A stretch of DNA of 64,000 nucleotides from Melioribacteraceae bacterium (GTDB lineage Bacteria; Bacteroidota; Ignavibacteria; Ignavibacteriales; Melioribacteraceae): the NCBI GenBank assembly GCA_024103215.1, contig JAGFIY010000104.1:1-64000 (forward strand). The letters run 5' to 3'. The notes beneath the pieces are model-generated. The model did no database searches, had not been told where the DNA came from, and was given only the letters and a program-made list of their open reading frames with translations. Within the stretch, counting starts at the first letter, position 1. Each line of letters opens with the position of its first letter. A program made the translations under genes and the position numbers. Below are positions 46,091-55,951 of the stretch, piece by piece.

Positions 46091-48961
46091 TTAACTCTCA
46101 TATTCACTTATTGGAAGACAGGAACAAACCAAATTTCTATCACCATAAGCATTATTAACACGACTGACAGCTGGCCAAAATTTGTTCTGCTTCAGCCACT
46201 CAAGCGGAAAGGCTGCCTCCTCGCGTGAATATTTATGCTGCCAATTATCAGAAGTAACATCCTCAGCAGTATGCGGTGAATTTTTAATTGGGTTATCTTC
46301 TTTGTCAAACTCACCGGAAGCGATTTTTTCAATCTCCCTTTTAATAGAAGTCATAGCCTCGCAGAATCTATCTAGTTCTGCTTTTGATTCGCTCTCAGTA
46401 GGTTCAACCATCAATGTGCCTGGAACAGGAAAAGAAACAGTCGGAGCGTGGAAACCATAATCCATTAATCTTTTAGCGATATCTTCAACTTCGATGTTTG
46501 CAGATTGCTTGAATTCACGCATATCAAAAATTAATTCATGAGCAACGCGATTTTTCGAACCGGAATACAATACTTTAAATTCCTTTTCCAATCTTGATTT
46601 TATATAATTAGCATTAAGGATAGCAAATTCAGTTGCACGTTTTAAACCTTCAGTACCCATCATCCTGCAGTAAGCATACGAAATTGGAAGTATGCTTGCA
46701 CTTCCAAAAGGAGCGGAGCTGACAGCAGTCATAGATTTATTAGTACCGATTTCGATCATTGAATGTGTTGGAAGATATTGAACCAAATGTTCCGCAACTC
46801 CGATTGGACCAACTCCCGGTCCTCCTCCTCCATGAGGAATCGCAAAAGTTTTGTGAAGATTGAGATGACAAACATCAGCACCGATTTCATGAGGATTTGT
46901 GTAACCGATTTGAGCGTTCATATTGGCGCCGTCCATGTAAACTTGTCCTCCGTTATCATGAACGATTTTACATATTTCTTTTATCTCTTCTTCAAAAACA
47001 CCGTGTGTTGAAGGATAAGTAATCATCAGTGCCGAAAGATTTTCCTTATTCGTTTCTGCTTTCTCTTTCAAGTCATTGACGTCAATATTACCATGATCAT
47101 CGCACTTAACCACAACAACTTTTCCTCCGGACATTACAGCACTTGCAGGATTGGTACCGTGAGCAGACGAAGGTATTAACACAACATTTCTGTTTTCTTG
47201 ACCAATATCCTCCTGATATCTTCTGATAACCATCAAGCCTGCATATTCTCCTTGTGCTCCCGAGTTTGGTTGAAAAGAAATTGCCGAAAACCCGGTTATT
47301 TTACATAGTATTTTCTCAAAATCTTTGACTAAAAATTCATAACCGGAGGTTTGCTCATTAGGAACAAATGGATGAATTCTCGCAAACTTTGACCACGATA
47401 CCGGGAGCAGCTCGGTTGCTGCATTCAATTTCATCGTACAAGAACCTAGGGGAATCATAGATCGAGTAAGCGAAAGGTCTTTATTTTCAAGTGATTTTAT
47501 ATATCTCATCAATTCGGTTTCGGAATGATAAGAGTTGAAAACAGGATGAGTAAGAATCTCATCGCTTCTCAAATAATCATCGGCAATCGGAGATGCTAAA
47601 TTAATCTTTGTAGATAAATTATTTTTTGTGCCGTTTAATTCAGCGAAAACTTCAACAATCTCATCTAAGTTTTTTTCTGTCGTTACTTCATTCAGAGAAA
47701 TCGTGACATAATTATTCTGATAACCAAAATTCATTTTCCACTTCTCAGATAATTCTTTCAACTTTGTGATATCATTTTCGTTGACTTTAAACCGAAGTGT
47801 ATCGAAATATTTTGTATTAATTTGATCATATCCCGATACTCTTAGTCTTTCTGCTAAATATATTGCCTTATAATGAATTGAATCAGCAATCTTCCTTAAT
47901 CCCTTTGGCCCATGATAAACCGCATACATCGAAGCCATAATAGCAAGCAGCACTTGAGCAGTACAAATATTACTGGTCGCCTTCTCTCTTTTAATGTGTT
48001 GCTCCCTTGTTTGAAGCGCCATTCTTAGTGCCGGTCTTTCATTTGTATCAATTGAAACTCCGATGATTCGACCGGGAATGTTTCGCTTAAACTCATCTTT
48101 AGTTGCGAAATAACCTGCATGCGGACCACCGTATCCCATTGGGACACCAAATCTTTGCGTCGAACCAACCGCACAATCTACACCTAATTCACCTGGAGAT
48201 ATTAAAAGGACAAGACTCATAATGTCGGCAGCGAAGCAAGTAAAAATATTATTTTCTTTTGCCTGTGCTATAATATCTTGATACTGATTAATTTGCCCAT
48301 ATTTGTCCGGATATTGAACAAGCAATCCAAAAAAATCACCAGATAATTTCACATTACTATACGAATCGATGATCAGTTCAATCCCGAAAGGTTTCGCCCT
48401 AGTTTTCAAAACATCGATTGTTTGCGGAAAGACATTTTCCTCGACAAAAAATTTAAGTGAGTTCTGTTTTTCTTTTTTCCTTAAGGAATAAAACATAAGC
48501 ATAGCTTCTGCAGCGGCAGTTCCTTCGTCAAGCAAGGATGCATTTGCTAGTGGAAGTCCCGTCAAATCGCAAACCATTGTCTGAAAATTTAATAGCGCTT
48601 CCAACCTCCCTTGAGAAATTTCGGCTTGATAAGGCGTATATTGCGTGTACCAACCCGGATTTTCAAAAACATTCCTTTGAATGGCTGCAGGTGTAATAGT
48701 CGGGTTATAACCAAGTCCGATATAAGAATCGAACAGTTTATTTTTTGATGCAACATCGCGCAGATAATCAAGCATTTCATACTCTGATAACGGGTCACAG
48801 ACTTCAAAACCTTCAGTCAATCTGATTCCTTTTGGTATTGCTTCTTCCATCAAATCATCAATGCTGTTTACATTCATTACCTGCAGCATCTCATTCAAAT
48901 CGTCTTGAGAAATTCCAATGTGACGATTAACAAATCGATCATAATGCTTTAAGTTTTCCAT
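46091..48961 (-). CDS. gcvP: glycine dehydrogenase (decarboxylating), P protein of the glycine cleavage system
   Basis: GcvP is the pyridoxal-phosphate enzyme that decarboxylates glycine and passes the aminomethyl group to the lipoyl H protein. At 956 residues it is the single-chain form with fused halves. The N-terminal half starts with [13 protein letters not shown] and has [11 protein letters not shown]; the catalytic half has [20 protein letters not shown] and the cofactor lysine in [15 protein letters not shown] (about residue 705). The other glycine cleavage genes are not in this window. TATAAT on the minus strand at 48998-48993 is a possible -10 box; no glycine riboswitch is visible in the 119-base leader. 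Confidence 0.97.
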   Translation of the reverse strand: MENLKHYDRFVNRHIGISQDDLNEMLQVMNVNSIDDLMEEAIPKGIRLTEGFEVCDPLSEYEMLDYLRDVASKNKLFDSYIGLGYNPTITPAAIQRNVFENPGWYTQYTPYQAEISQGRLEALLNFQTMVCDLTGLPLANASLLDEGTAAAEAMLMFYSLRKKEKQNSLKFFVEENVFPQTIDVLKTRAKPFGIELIIDSYSNVKLSGDFFGLLVQYPDKYGQINQYQDIIAQAKENNIFTCFAADIMSLVLLISPGELGVDCAVGSTQRFGVPMGYGGPHAGYFATKDEFKRNIPGRIIGVSIDTNERPALRMALQTREQHIKREKATSNICTAQVLLAIMASMYAVYHGPKGLRKIADSIHYKAIYLAERLRVSGYDQINTKYFDTLRFKVNENDITKLKELSEKWKMNFGYQNNYVTISLNEVTTEKNLDEIVEVFAELNGTKNNLSTKINLASPIADDYLRSDEILTHPVFNSYHSETELMRYIKSLENKDLSLTRSMIPLGSCTMKLNAATELLPVSWSKFARIHPFVPNEQTSGYEFLVKDFEKILCKITGFSAISFQPNSGAQGEYAGLMVIRRYQEDIGQENRNVVLIPSSAHGTNPASAVMSGGKVVVVKCDDHGNIDVNDLKEKAETNKENLSALMITYPSTHGVFEEEIKEICKIVHDNGGQVYMDGANMNAQIGYTNPHEIGADVCHLNLHKTFAIPHGGGGPGVGPIGVAEHLVQYLPTHSMIEIGTNKSMTAVSSAPFGSASILPISYAYCRMMGTEGLKRATEFAILNANYIKSRLEKEFKVLYSGSKNRVAHELIFDMREFKQSANIEVEDIAKRLMDYGFHAPTVSFPVPGTLMVEPTESESKAELDRFCEAMTSIKREIEKIASGEFDKEDNPIKNSPHTAEDVTSDNWQHKYSREEAAFPLEWLKQNKFWPAVSRVNNAYGDRNLVCSCLPISEYES

Positions 48962-49080
48962 TAATTCTTCTCTTTTTATCCTAAAATTGGCAATTATAAA
49001 AATTATTATAAGAATGAAATATAATTAAATTAGATGACCTAAAGAAAATTGTAGTTTCGAAATGATTAGCAAATTTGAGG

Positions 49081-49848
49081 TTAATCGTTTTTTAGTTTTA
49101 TTAACTGATGAATTGCAGCTTCCGCAGATTTCTGTTCAGCATTTTTTTTACTTTTCCCATCACCTGTACCGAACACTTCGCCGCCTATAACAACCTCCAC
49201 AGTAAATTCTTTATTATGTTCAGGTCCTCTTTCTTCCTTCACAACATATCTCGGATTTTCCATTTTAAGACTATGAGTCAACTCAAGAAGTTGTCCTTTA
49301 AAATTTGTATCCTCTTTATAAAATTCTGATTTACTCAAAGGAAGCAAAATGTATTTTTTAACGAAACGTCTTGCTTCTTCTATCCCGCAATCAAGATAGA
49401 TAGCGCCGATTAAAGCCTCCAAGGAATCAGCACATACTTTTTCCACACTGTTATTTCCGGATAAAAAATTTCCGTTGGCGAGAATAAATCGTTTTAATTT
49501 CAATTTTTGTGCAATTGAGATCAATGATTTTGTACTTACAATTTGTGCTCTCGATTTGGTTAAGAAACCTTCATCAGCTTCAGGGAACTCATTGAACAAA
49601 TAATCCGCCGTAAGCAAACCGAGAACGCTGTCTCCTAAAAATTCGAGTCTTTCATAGGATTTAAAACCTTCTAAATTTTCTTCACGGAGGGAACGATGAG
49701 AAAAGGCTTTGTTGTATATATCTGTATTGGAAATTTTGAATCCAATAACAGATTCCAATTCTTTTAATTGTTTCGGAGATAAAACGTGTTTGCTAAGACT
49801 TGCTGATCTCTTATAAAGTAACTTATCTTTTAACCATCTAAAAAACAT
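49081..49848 (-). CDS. rnc: ribonuclease III
   Basis: RNase III cuts double-stranded RNA, including rRNA precursors. The catalytic domain (about 25-175) has the signature ERLEFLGDS at 66-74 and the later acidic pair in CADSLEALIGAIYLD; a double-stranded RNA-binding domain (about 183-250) ends with KKNAEQKSAEAAI. Length 255 is typical. It follows fabF by eleven bases as the last gene of the fatty-acid operon, an order found in many bacteria. Confidence 0.97.
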   Translation of the reverse strand: MFFRWLKDKLLYKRSASLSKHVLSPKQLKELESVIGFKISNTDIYNKAFSHRSLREENLEGFKSYERLEFLGDSVLGLLTADYLFNEFPEADEGFLTKSRAQIVSTKSLISIAQKLKLKRFILANGNFLSGNNSVEKVCADSLEALIGAIYLDCGIEEARRFVKKYILLPLSKSEFYKEDTNFKGQLLELTHSLKMENPRYVVKEERGPEHNKEFTVEVVIGGEVFGTGDGKSKKNAEQKSAEAAIHQLIKLKND

Positions 49849-49859
49849 TTAAGCAAAAA

Positions 49860-51104
49860 TTATTCTTCAAATTTTTTAAAAAGGATTGAAGCATTGTGTC
49901 CTCCGAATCCAAAAGTGTTGCTTAATGCATATTTTATATCTTTGTTAACTGCTTTTTTCGGGGTATAGTTCAAGTCTAACTCAGGTTCAGATTCATCAAG
50001 ATTGATGGTTGGAGGAATTATTCCCTCTCTGATTGAGAGTATTGTGGCGATAGCTTCCAGTGCTCCCGCAGCGCCGAGTAAATGGCCTGTCATTGATTTA
50101 GTTGAACTTATCGCAAGCTTATAAGCGTGATTGCCGAAAAGATTTTTTATTGCTTGAGTTTCATGAAGATCATTAAGTTCAGTGGATGTACCATGGGCAT
50201 TTATGTAGTCAACTTCTTCTTTTTCAATTCCGGCATCTTTAATTGCTTCCAACATAGAACGTCTTGCACCATCCCCTTCAGGAGCCGGGGCAGTTAAATG
50301 AAAAGCGTCCGCGGTTAAACCAACGCCCACGATTTCACCGTAAATTTTCGCACCTCGATTTACTGCATGCTCTAATTCTTCTAGCACAAGAGTTCCCGAG
50401 CCTTCACCCATCACAAATCCGTTACGATCTTTATCAAATGGTCTTGAAGCTTCAAGATATCTATCGTTCCAAGTGGAAAGTGCTCTTGCAGCATTGAAAC
50501 CGCCAATTGCCATGGGCACAATTGCCGCTTCGGAACCACCGCTGAAAATTATATCAGCAGATCCTCGTTGAATGAGAATAAACGCATCGGCAATTGCGTG
50601 AGAACTTGTTGCGCAAGCAGAGGTTGTTGCATAATTGGGACCTTTAAAACCATAATGGATTGAAATCTGCCCGGCAGCAATATCAGAAATCATCATTGGC
50701 ACAAAGAACGGACTGATTTTACGTGGTCCTCCTTCATAAAAAGCTCTATGTTGAGCCTCGAAAGTCTCCATACCACCTATACCGCTTCCGAATATTACAC
50801 CAATTCTTTCCAAATCCGATTTTTCTAAATTCAGTTGGGAATCTTCAAAAGCCATAATAGAAGTAGAAAGTGCATATTGTGTATATGGATCCATTCTCTT
50901 GAGAGCTTTTTTGTCAAGGTAAGTTTCGGGATCAAAATTTTTAACTTCGCACGCAAATTTTGTAGTAAAATCTGAAGTATCAAACCTGGTGATTAAGCCT
51001 GAACCGTTTTTCCCTTCTTTCAGACCTGACCAGTATTCATTTAGATTATTACCTATCGGCGATAATGCTCCCATACCGGTTACAACAACTCTTCTTTTGC
51101 TCAT
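49860..51104 (-). CDS. fabF: 3-oxoacyl-ACP synthase II
   Basis: FabF elongates acyl-ACP with malonyl-ACP. The 414-residue protein has the Cys-His-His triad: Cys164 in SACATSS, His304 in NAHGTS and His341 in TGHLLGAAG, and the family start RRVVVTGMGALSPIG. A ribosome site (AAAGGAA) lies just upstream. It is separated from acpP by a hairpin that could reduce its transcription relative to acpP. Confidence 0.97.
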   Translation of the reverse strand: MSKRRVVVTGMGALSPIGNNLNEYWSGLKEGKNGSGLITRFDTSDFTTKFACEVKNFDPETYLDKKALKRMDPYTQYALSTSIMAFEDSQLNLEKSDLERIGVIFGSGIGGMETFEAQHRAFYEGGPRKISPFFVPMMISDIAAGQISIHYGFKGPNYATTSACATSSHAIADAFILIQRGSADIIFSGGSEAAIVPMAIGGFNAARALSTWNDRYLEASRPFDKDRNGFVMGEGSGTLVLEELEHAVNRGAKIYGEIVGVGLTADAFHLTAPAPEGDGARRSMLEAIKDAGIEKEEVDYINAHGTSTELNDLHETQAIKNLFGNHAYKLAISSTKSMTGHLLGAAGALEAIATILSIREGIIPPTINLDESEPELDLNYTPKKAVNKDIKYALSNTFGFGGHNASILFKKFEE

Positions 51105-51132
51105 AATATTCCTTTATGAATTAGAAAAAGAG

Positions 51133-51153
51133 AGCCACGGAAATGCCGTGGCT
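51133..51153 (-). terminator. attenuating hairpin between acpP and fabF
   Basis: A perfect 8-bp GC-rich stem (AGCCACGG with CCGTGGCT) has a five-base loop. On the minus strand CTCTTTTTCTAA follows. It lies nine bases after the acpP stop and 29 bases before fabF, which has no obvious promoter of its own, so partial termination is the likely role. Confidence 0.75.
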
Positions 51154-51161
51154 TAATTAAA

Positions 51162-51398
51162 TTACCCACCTACTTTTTCACTTAAATATCTAACTGCATC
51201 ACCGACTGTTGAAATCTTCTCGGCATCTTCGTCTGGAATTGAAATATCAAATTCTGATTCAAAACCCATAACGAGTTCAACTATATCAAGTGAATCTGCT
51301 CCAAGATCGTTAGTGAAAGATGCCTCAGGTGTTATTTGAGAATCTTCAACACCTAGCTTGTCGATGATTATTTCTTTTACTTTAGCTTCTATATCCAT
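51162..51398 (-). CDS. acpP: acyl carrier protein
   Basis: The 78-residue acidic protein carries acyl chains on a phosphopantetheine attached to Ser36 in [12 protein letters not shown]. Size and helix pattern are standard. It lies between fabG and fabF, with a good ribosome site (AGGAG) upstream and a hairpin just after the stop that would favour high acpP message over fabF. Confidence 0.98.
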   Translation of the reverse strand: MDIEAKVKEIIIDKLGVEDSQITPEASFTNDLGADSLDIVELVMGFESEFDISIPDEDAEKISTVGDAVRYLSEKVGG

Positions 51399-51439
51399 TT
51401 TACTCTCCTAAATATATTGTTGAGATATTGTGTTAAATC

Positions 51440-52204
51440 TTACATTGTCATTCCGCCGTCAACAGCAATCACTTGACCGGTAATATAATCTGCATCGGCT
51501 GAAGTCAAAAATCTTACCACCTTTGCAACATCCTCGGGTAAACCGGGACGTCCAAGCGGTATGTTTTTAATCATTAATTCTCTTTGAGTTTCATTTAAAT
51601 TTTTTGTCATATCAGTTTCTATAAAACCGGGAGCAACAGCATTTACATTAATATTTCGTGAGGATAACTCTCTTGCCATTGATTTTGTAAATCCAAGTAC
51701 ACCTGCTTTTGATGCGACATAATTAGTTTGTCCTGGATTTCCGATTAGAGCTACAACAGAAGATACGTTTATTATTCTTCCGTAGCGCTGCTTTATCATA
51801 TAAGGTGTAACTGCTTTTGAAAAATTAAAAACACTCTTAAGGTTTGCTGCAATAACATCGTCAAAATCATTTTCCGACATCCTCAGTAGTAAATTATCTC
51901 TTGTGATGCCTGCATTATTAACTAAAATATCAACACCACCCAACTTATCTATAACATCATCTACTACATTTTTTGCATCAGTAAAAGAAGAAACGTCAGC
52001 TTTGTATGCTACAACTTTCAAATTTTCTCTGGTTAATTCGGAAATCAGCTCTTGAGCAAATTCGTCTGAACTGTTGTAAACAAATGCGACATCCGAATAA
52101 ATTTCGTTCTTAGAACCGCATACAGCTAGTTCCTTAACGATTGCCCTTCCAATTCCCCTTGTGCCGCCTGTAACTATTGCGCGTTTATTTTTTTTTGGTT
52201 CCAT
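51440..52204 (-). CDS. fabG: 3-oxoacyl-ACP reductase
   Basis: FabG is the NADPH-dependent reductase of fatty-acid elongation. The 254-residue short-chain dehydrogenase has the cofactor loop VTGGTRGIGRAI, NNAGITRD, the catalytic serine in INVSSV (about 148), Tyr162 and Lys166 in NYVASKAG, and the C-terminal ITGQVIAVDGGM. An N-terminal PKKNKR stretch and an insert near residues 27-36 make it slightly longer than E. coli FabG. Its start overlaps the DUF3109 gene by 20 bases. Confidence 0.96.
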   Translation of the reverse strand: MEPKKNKRAIVTGGTRGIGRAIVKELAVCGSKNEIYSDVAFVYNSSDEFAQELISELTRENLKVVAYKADVSSFTDAKNVVDDVIDKLGGVDILVNNAGITRDNLLLRMSENDFDDVIAANLKSVFNFSKAVTPYMIKQRYGRIINVSSVVALIGNPGQTNYVASKAGVLGFTKSMARELSSRNINVNAVAPGFIETDMTKNLNETQRELMIKNIPLGRPGLPEDVAKVVRFLTSADADYITGQVIAVDGGMTM

Positions 52205-52802
52205 TCGGTTTATTCTTTTCAGAAAGCGAAATTAAGTATTCTTCACGATAACCACACAATTCTTTGTAACCGTCCTTACCTAAAAGATACTCCAACTCTT
52301 CGGTGCAGCTGTCGAAAATAGTCGAATCTTGATTTTCAGGTTTGTTGCAATAATGCATACGATCAAGATGTTCGTCGTCTATGGTTATAGCCCCCTCATA
52401 AATAACGAGCGGAAATAATATACAATATAATGGTTTATATTTCCACTTGAATTCACCGTCTTCCATAGCAATTTTTTGAAGTGTACAAAAGCCTTGTCTG
52501 TCTAGAAAAACACATTTCCCGTTATGCAATTCAGTTCCGACTGCAATTCCGGATTCAAAATCTTCGTCTTCTTCCGGTTGTTCAAACCACTTATTTGTAT
52601 CGGTTGTTTGGGAGTGATCCATCGATTTTATAACACGATCTTTCATTTTCATGATGAGATCATGTTCTTTTAAGTCAGTGTAAACACCGTAATAGCAACA
52701 TTCTCCCGAACAGATGCACACATCACAAGCTTTTACAAACTTGAATGTGAAAATTGCCGGGTCTATAAAATAACCGTTTATTTTTTTATCGAATTTCGAC
52801 AA
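52185..52802 (-). CDS. DUF3109 family cysteine-rich protein
   Basis: This 205-residue protein matches the DUF3109 family: ACDVCICSGECCYYGVY near the N-terminus, CVFLDRQGFCTLQ in the middle, YCILFPLVI and a later CNKP, cysteines that could bind a metal or an iron-sulfur cluster as in the related YkgJ-type proteins. Function is unknown. It is embedded in the fatty-acid operon, four bases after fabD and overlapping fabG by 20 bases, so its expression is tied to lipid synthesis. Whether it has a role there cannot be told. Confidence 0.85.
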   Translation of the reverse strand: MSKFDKKINGYFIDPAIFTFKFVKACDVCICSGECCYYGVYTDLKEHDLIMKMKDRVIKSMDHSQTTDTNKWFEQPEEDEDFESGIAVGTELHNGKCVFLDRQGFCTLQKIAMEDGEFKWKYKPLYCILFPLVIYEGAITIDDEHLDRMHYCNKPENQDSTIFDSCTEELEYLLGKDGYKELCGYREEYLISLSEKNKPNGTKKK

Positions 52803-52806
52803 TGTT

Positions 52807-53715
52807 TTACAGTCTTTCTAAATCTTCATACTTATCAATACCGGTTATTTTGACATCCGGATTTATTCTTTTAACCAAACCTTGAAGCACTTTGCCGGGA
52901 CCAATTTCGATAAATTCTTCGGCTCCGTCATCAATCATATTGCTAATAATTTCCTCCCATCTTACTGGAAAGGTCAATTGATCTATTAAAAAATTTTTGA
53001 TCTCGATACTATTAATTGTCGGAGAAGCGGTAACATTTGTATATACCGGCTTTTGGGCATCTCTGATTTCAACAGTTTCAAGTGTGATTTGCAATTTTTC
53101 TTCCGCCGATTCCATTAATGGAGAGTGAAATGCTCCGGATACAATTAGTTCTTTGGTCAATTTTGCGCCAGCTTCTTTGCATAAAAACATCGCTTTTTTC
53201 ACACCTTCTACCGTTCCACTGATTACAACTTGTCCGGGTGAGTTCAGATTAGCACACTGAACAATTCCCTCCATTGATGCTTCGGCGCAACAGTCGTTAA
53301 TTTTTTCAACATCCAAACCAATTATTGCAGCCATTGTTCCCGGCTTTTCGATCCCGGCTTGATACATTGCCTCGCCGCGCTTGCGTACTAATCTTAATGC
53401 CTCTTCAAAGTCAATTGCGTCAGCAGCGACTAAAGCTGAATACTCACCAAGCGAATGACCTGCAACCATATCGAAATTTAAATTTAATTTTTGTAAAGCA
53501 ACAATGCTGTGAAGAAAAATTGCCGGCTGAGTTATGCTTGTTTCTTTCAAATTATCTTCCGGACCAAAGAACATTGTTTCTGATAATTTGAATCCAAGTA
53601 TCTCATCGGCAAAATCTATTATTTTTTTACTGTCTGAATCTTTGTCATAAAAATCCTTTGCCATACCAACGTATTGTGAACCTTGTCCTGGAAAAATAAA
53701 TGCTCTTTTACTCAT
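52807..53715 (-). CDS. fabD: malonyl-CoA:ACP transacylase
   Basis: FabD loads malonyl groups onto ACP. From the ATG at 53715 the protein has 302 residues with FIFPGQGSQ at the N-terminus, the nucleophile Ser88 in GHSLGEYSA and His197 in SGAFHSPLM. A longer frame begins 12 codons upstream inside fabH, but the ATG at 53715 forms the coupled TAATG with the fabH stop and gives the canonical N-terminus, so I use it. Confidence 0.96.
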   Translation of the reverse strand: MSKRAFIFPGQGSQYVGMAKDFYDKDSDSKKIIDFADEILGFKLSETMFFGPEDNLKETSITQPAIFLHSIVALQKLNLNFDMVAGHSLGEYSALVAADAIDFEEALRLVRKRGEAMYQAGIEKPGTMAAIIGLDVEKINDCCAEASMEGIVQCANLNSPGQVVISGTVEGVKKAMFLCKEAGAKLTKELIVSGAFHSPLMESAEEKLQITLETVEIRDAQKPVYTNVTASPTINSIEIKNFLIDQLTFPVRWEEIISNMIDDGAEEFIEIGPGKVLQGLVKRINPDVKITGIDKYEDLERL

Positions 53716-54722
53716 TAGTCCATACTCCATACGAGATGAGAAGCTCCCCAAGTGAAGCCCGCACCAAAGGCAGACAATATCAAGTTATCACCTTTTTTTA
53801 ATTTTCCGTCACGATAATATTCGGTGATGCATGAAGGAATTGTAGCTGCTGTTGTGTTACCATATTTATGGATGTTAATCATAACTTTTTCGCGCGGTAA
53901 TCCCATTCTATCACCGGTTGCCGTAATGATACGCTTATTTGCCTGATGCGGAACAAGGAAAGCAACATCTTCCGAAGTAAGATTTGATTTTTCCATCATC
54001 TCAACAGATACGTCAGCCATACCTTTCACTGCAAATTTAAAGACAGTTTTTCCGTCTTGGTAAATGTAGTGCATTTTTTTATCTACAGTTTCGTGAGTTG
54101 CTGGATTTAAGCTTCCGCCACCCAGCATATACAGACTATCTTTACCAACACCATCAATTCGCAAAATTGAATCTTGCAGGCCTATGGAGAGATCAGTTGT
54201 GGGTTCAAGAAGAAATGCTGCTGCACCATCGCCGAAAAGAATACAAGTATTCCTGTCAGTATAATCCGCAATCGAACTCATTTTATCGGCACCTACGACT
54301 ATAACTTTATTATAACCACCACTCTCAATTAAAGCAGCTCCGCTTTTTAGCGCAAACAAAAACCCTGAACAAGCCGCTGAAAGATCAAATCCCCAAGCGT
54401 TTGTAGCACCGATTTTTTCCTGCACTAAACATGCTGTTGCAGGGAATAACATATCAGGCGTAACTGTTGCGACAATTATCACGTCAATTTCTTCCGGTTT
54501 AAGACCGCTTGATTTCATTAAATCTTTTATTGCATTTGCAGCCAAATCACTTGTAGCACCATTGCGTAGAATTCTTCTTTCCAAAATTCCGGTTCTTGTT
54601 CTTATCCACTCATCGGTAGTATCAACTATTTTCTCAAAATATTTGTTGTCAAGTACCTCATCCGGAAAGAATTGCCCAACAGCAGTAACTGCTGCATTAA
54701 ACTTTCTATTTATATTTTCCAT
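53715..54722 (-). CDS. fabH: 3-oxoacyl-ACP synthase III
   Basis: FabH starts fatty-acid synthesis by condensing an acyl-CoA primer with malonyl-ACP. The 335-residue protein has Cys118 in SAACSGF, His259 in VPHQANKRI and Asn289 in HKYGNTTAA. It lies one base after plsX and shares a base with the fabD start. Length and motifs are standard. Confidence 0.97.
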   Translation of the reverse strand: MENINRKFNAAVTAVGQFFPDEVLDNKYFEKIVDTTDEWIRTRTGILERRILRNGATSDLAANAIKDLMKSSGLKPEEIDVIIVATVTPDMLFPATACLVQEKIGATNAWGFDLSAACSGFLFALKSGAALIESGGYNKVIVVGADKMSSIADYTDRNTCILFGDGAAAFLLEPTTDLSIGLQDSILRIDGVGKDSLYMLGGGSLNPATHETVDKKMHYIYQDGKTVFKFAVKGMADVSVEMMEKSNLTSEDVAFLVPHQANKRIITATGDRMGLPREKVMINIHKYGNTTAATIPSCITEYYRDGKLKKGDNLILSAFGAGFTWGASHLVWSMD

Positions 54723-54723
54723 T

Positions 54724-55737
54724 CTAACCTAATATTTCAGTAATTTTTTCAACCAATTTTTTATCGTGCATTTCTTTTGCTTTAAGCACCATGTTCTTTA
54801 TTGCAAGTCTTGAACTTGAACCATGTCCAATGATGCTAATTCCATTAATTCCCAAAAGCGGAAGCCCTCCGTACAATTCGTAGTTGACATTTTTCAACGC
54901 ACCTTTCAATGCACCTTTTGCAAAACCTGCTTGAATTTTATTAGCAATACTTTCTTTAGAGTAACTACGAACTGTGTCTTTAAGGAAAGGGATAAAACTC
55001 TCTGCAAATTTCAATAAGATGTTGCCGATAAAACCATCACAGATCACAATATCCGTTTTCCCTTTTAAAATATCTTTTCCCTCTACATTGCCAAAGAAAT
55101 TCAAGTTTGAATTTCTCAATAAAGTGCTTGTTTCGGATGTAAGTTTATAGCCTTTTTCATCTTCCTCACCGACATTAAGCAATCCGATAGAAGGATTATT
55201 TATTTCATACATCACTTCCACAAATTTTGACGACAGCCGAGCGAATCCAAACAAATGACTCGGTTTTGAATCAACAAATGCACCGGCATCGGACAAAAAT
55301 GTAAATGTGTTTTTGCTGTTCGGAAACGGAGCAGTTATGGTTGGTCTTTCAACTCCTTTAATCCTGCCAATCTCAAAAACGGCAGCAACACTAACAGCAC
55401 CTGTGTTTCCCGCACTTACAAATGCATGCGCTTGGTTTTCTTTCACAAGTTTCGAACCGATTACAATTGATGAATTTCTTTTTTTTCTTATTGCGCCAGA
55501 TGGAGATTCGGACATTGTAATATTATCTGTTGTGTGGATGATTTGATCTACGGGAAAAGATTTATTTTCAGCATTTAATACATTTTTAATCTTTTCTTTA
55601 TCACCTAACAGAAGTAAAGTGAAACTCTCAGTTTCAAGAGCATCAATTGCGCCTAGCACAGTGTTTTGAGGGGCAAAATCGCCCCCCATCGCATCGACTG
55701 CAATAACACAATTTGAATTACTTTTTTGAGAATTCAT
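54724..55737 (-). CDS. plsX: phosphate acyltransferase
   Basis: PlsX makes acyl-phosphate from acyl-ACP for phospholipid synthesis. From the ATG at 55737 it has 337 residues with VIAVDAMGGDFAP, FVSAGNTGAV, ICDGFIGNILLK and GIVIIGHGSS-like GISIIGHGSS. The frame stays open for 23 more codons upstream, but that part overlaps the rpmF gene and is not family-like, so I start at 55737, 14 bases after rpmF. The rpmF-plsX-fabH order is widely conserved. Confidence 0.95.
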   Translation of the reverse strand: MNSQKSNSNCVIAVDAMGGDFAPQNTVLGAIDALETESFTLLLLGDKEKIKNVLNAENKSFPVDQIIHTTDNITMSESPSGAIRKKRNSSIVIGSKLVKENQAHAFVSAGNTGAVSVAAVFEIGRIKGVERPTITAPFPNSKNTFTFLSDAGAFVDSKPSHLFGFARLSSKFVEVMYEINNPSIGLLNVGEEDEKGYKLTSETSTLLRNSNLNFFGNVEGKDILKGKTDIVICDGFIGNILLKFAESFIPFLKDTVRSYSKESIANKIQAGFAKGALKGALKNVNYELYGGLPLLGINGISIIGHGSSSRLAIKNMVLKAKEMHDKKLVEKITEILG

Positions 55738-55751
55738 AAACAGAATTGAAC

Positions 55752-55931
55752 TTACGATTCCGGTACAAACATCGAACGGCCATTGTAATAACCGCAGTTT
55801 GGGCAAGCTCTGTGGCTTAATTTTAACTCACCGCAGTTTGAACACGCAGATAAGCTTGGAGCAGTTGCCTTATAGTGTGTACGTCTTTTATCTCTTCTGC
55901 TCTTCGAGATTTTTCTTTTAGGATGTGCCAT
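55752..55931 (-). CDS. rpmF: 50S ribosomal protein L32
   Basis: A 59-codon gene starts [17 protein letters not shown] and has two CxxC pairs (CSNCG and CPNCG) forming the zinc ribbon of the zinc-binding type of L32. GGGA lies ahead of the ATG. It is located between the DUF177 gene (20 bases) and plsX (14 bases), the standard order in this operon. Length and sequence are typical. Confidence 0.96.
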   Translation of the reverse strand: MAHPKRKISKSRRDKRRTHYKATAPSLSACSNCGELKLSHRACPNCGYYNGRSMFVPES

Positions 55932-55951
55932 TTATTATCCCTTTATTTTGA

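Noticed and set aside
48962-49080. Glycine riboswitch in front of gcvP
   Set aside because: The 119-base leader is AT-rich with no paired conserved cores and is shorter than a typical tandem glycine riboswitch.
53716-53751. Twelve-codon N-terminal extension of fabD
   Set aside because: It overlaps the end of fabH; the ATG at 53715 forms a TAATG junction and gives the canonical FabD start.
55738-55806. Twenty-three-codon N-terminal extension of plsX
   Set aside because: It overlaps rpmF and does not resemble PlsX; the ATG at 55737 gives the family N-terminus.
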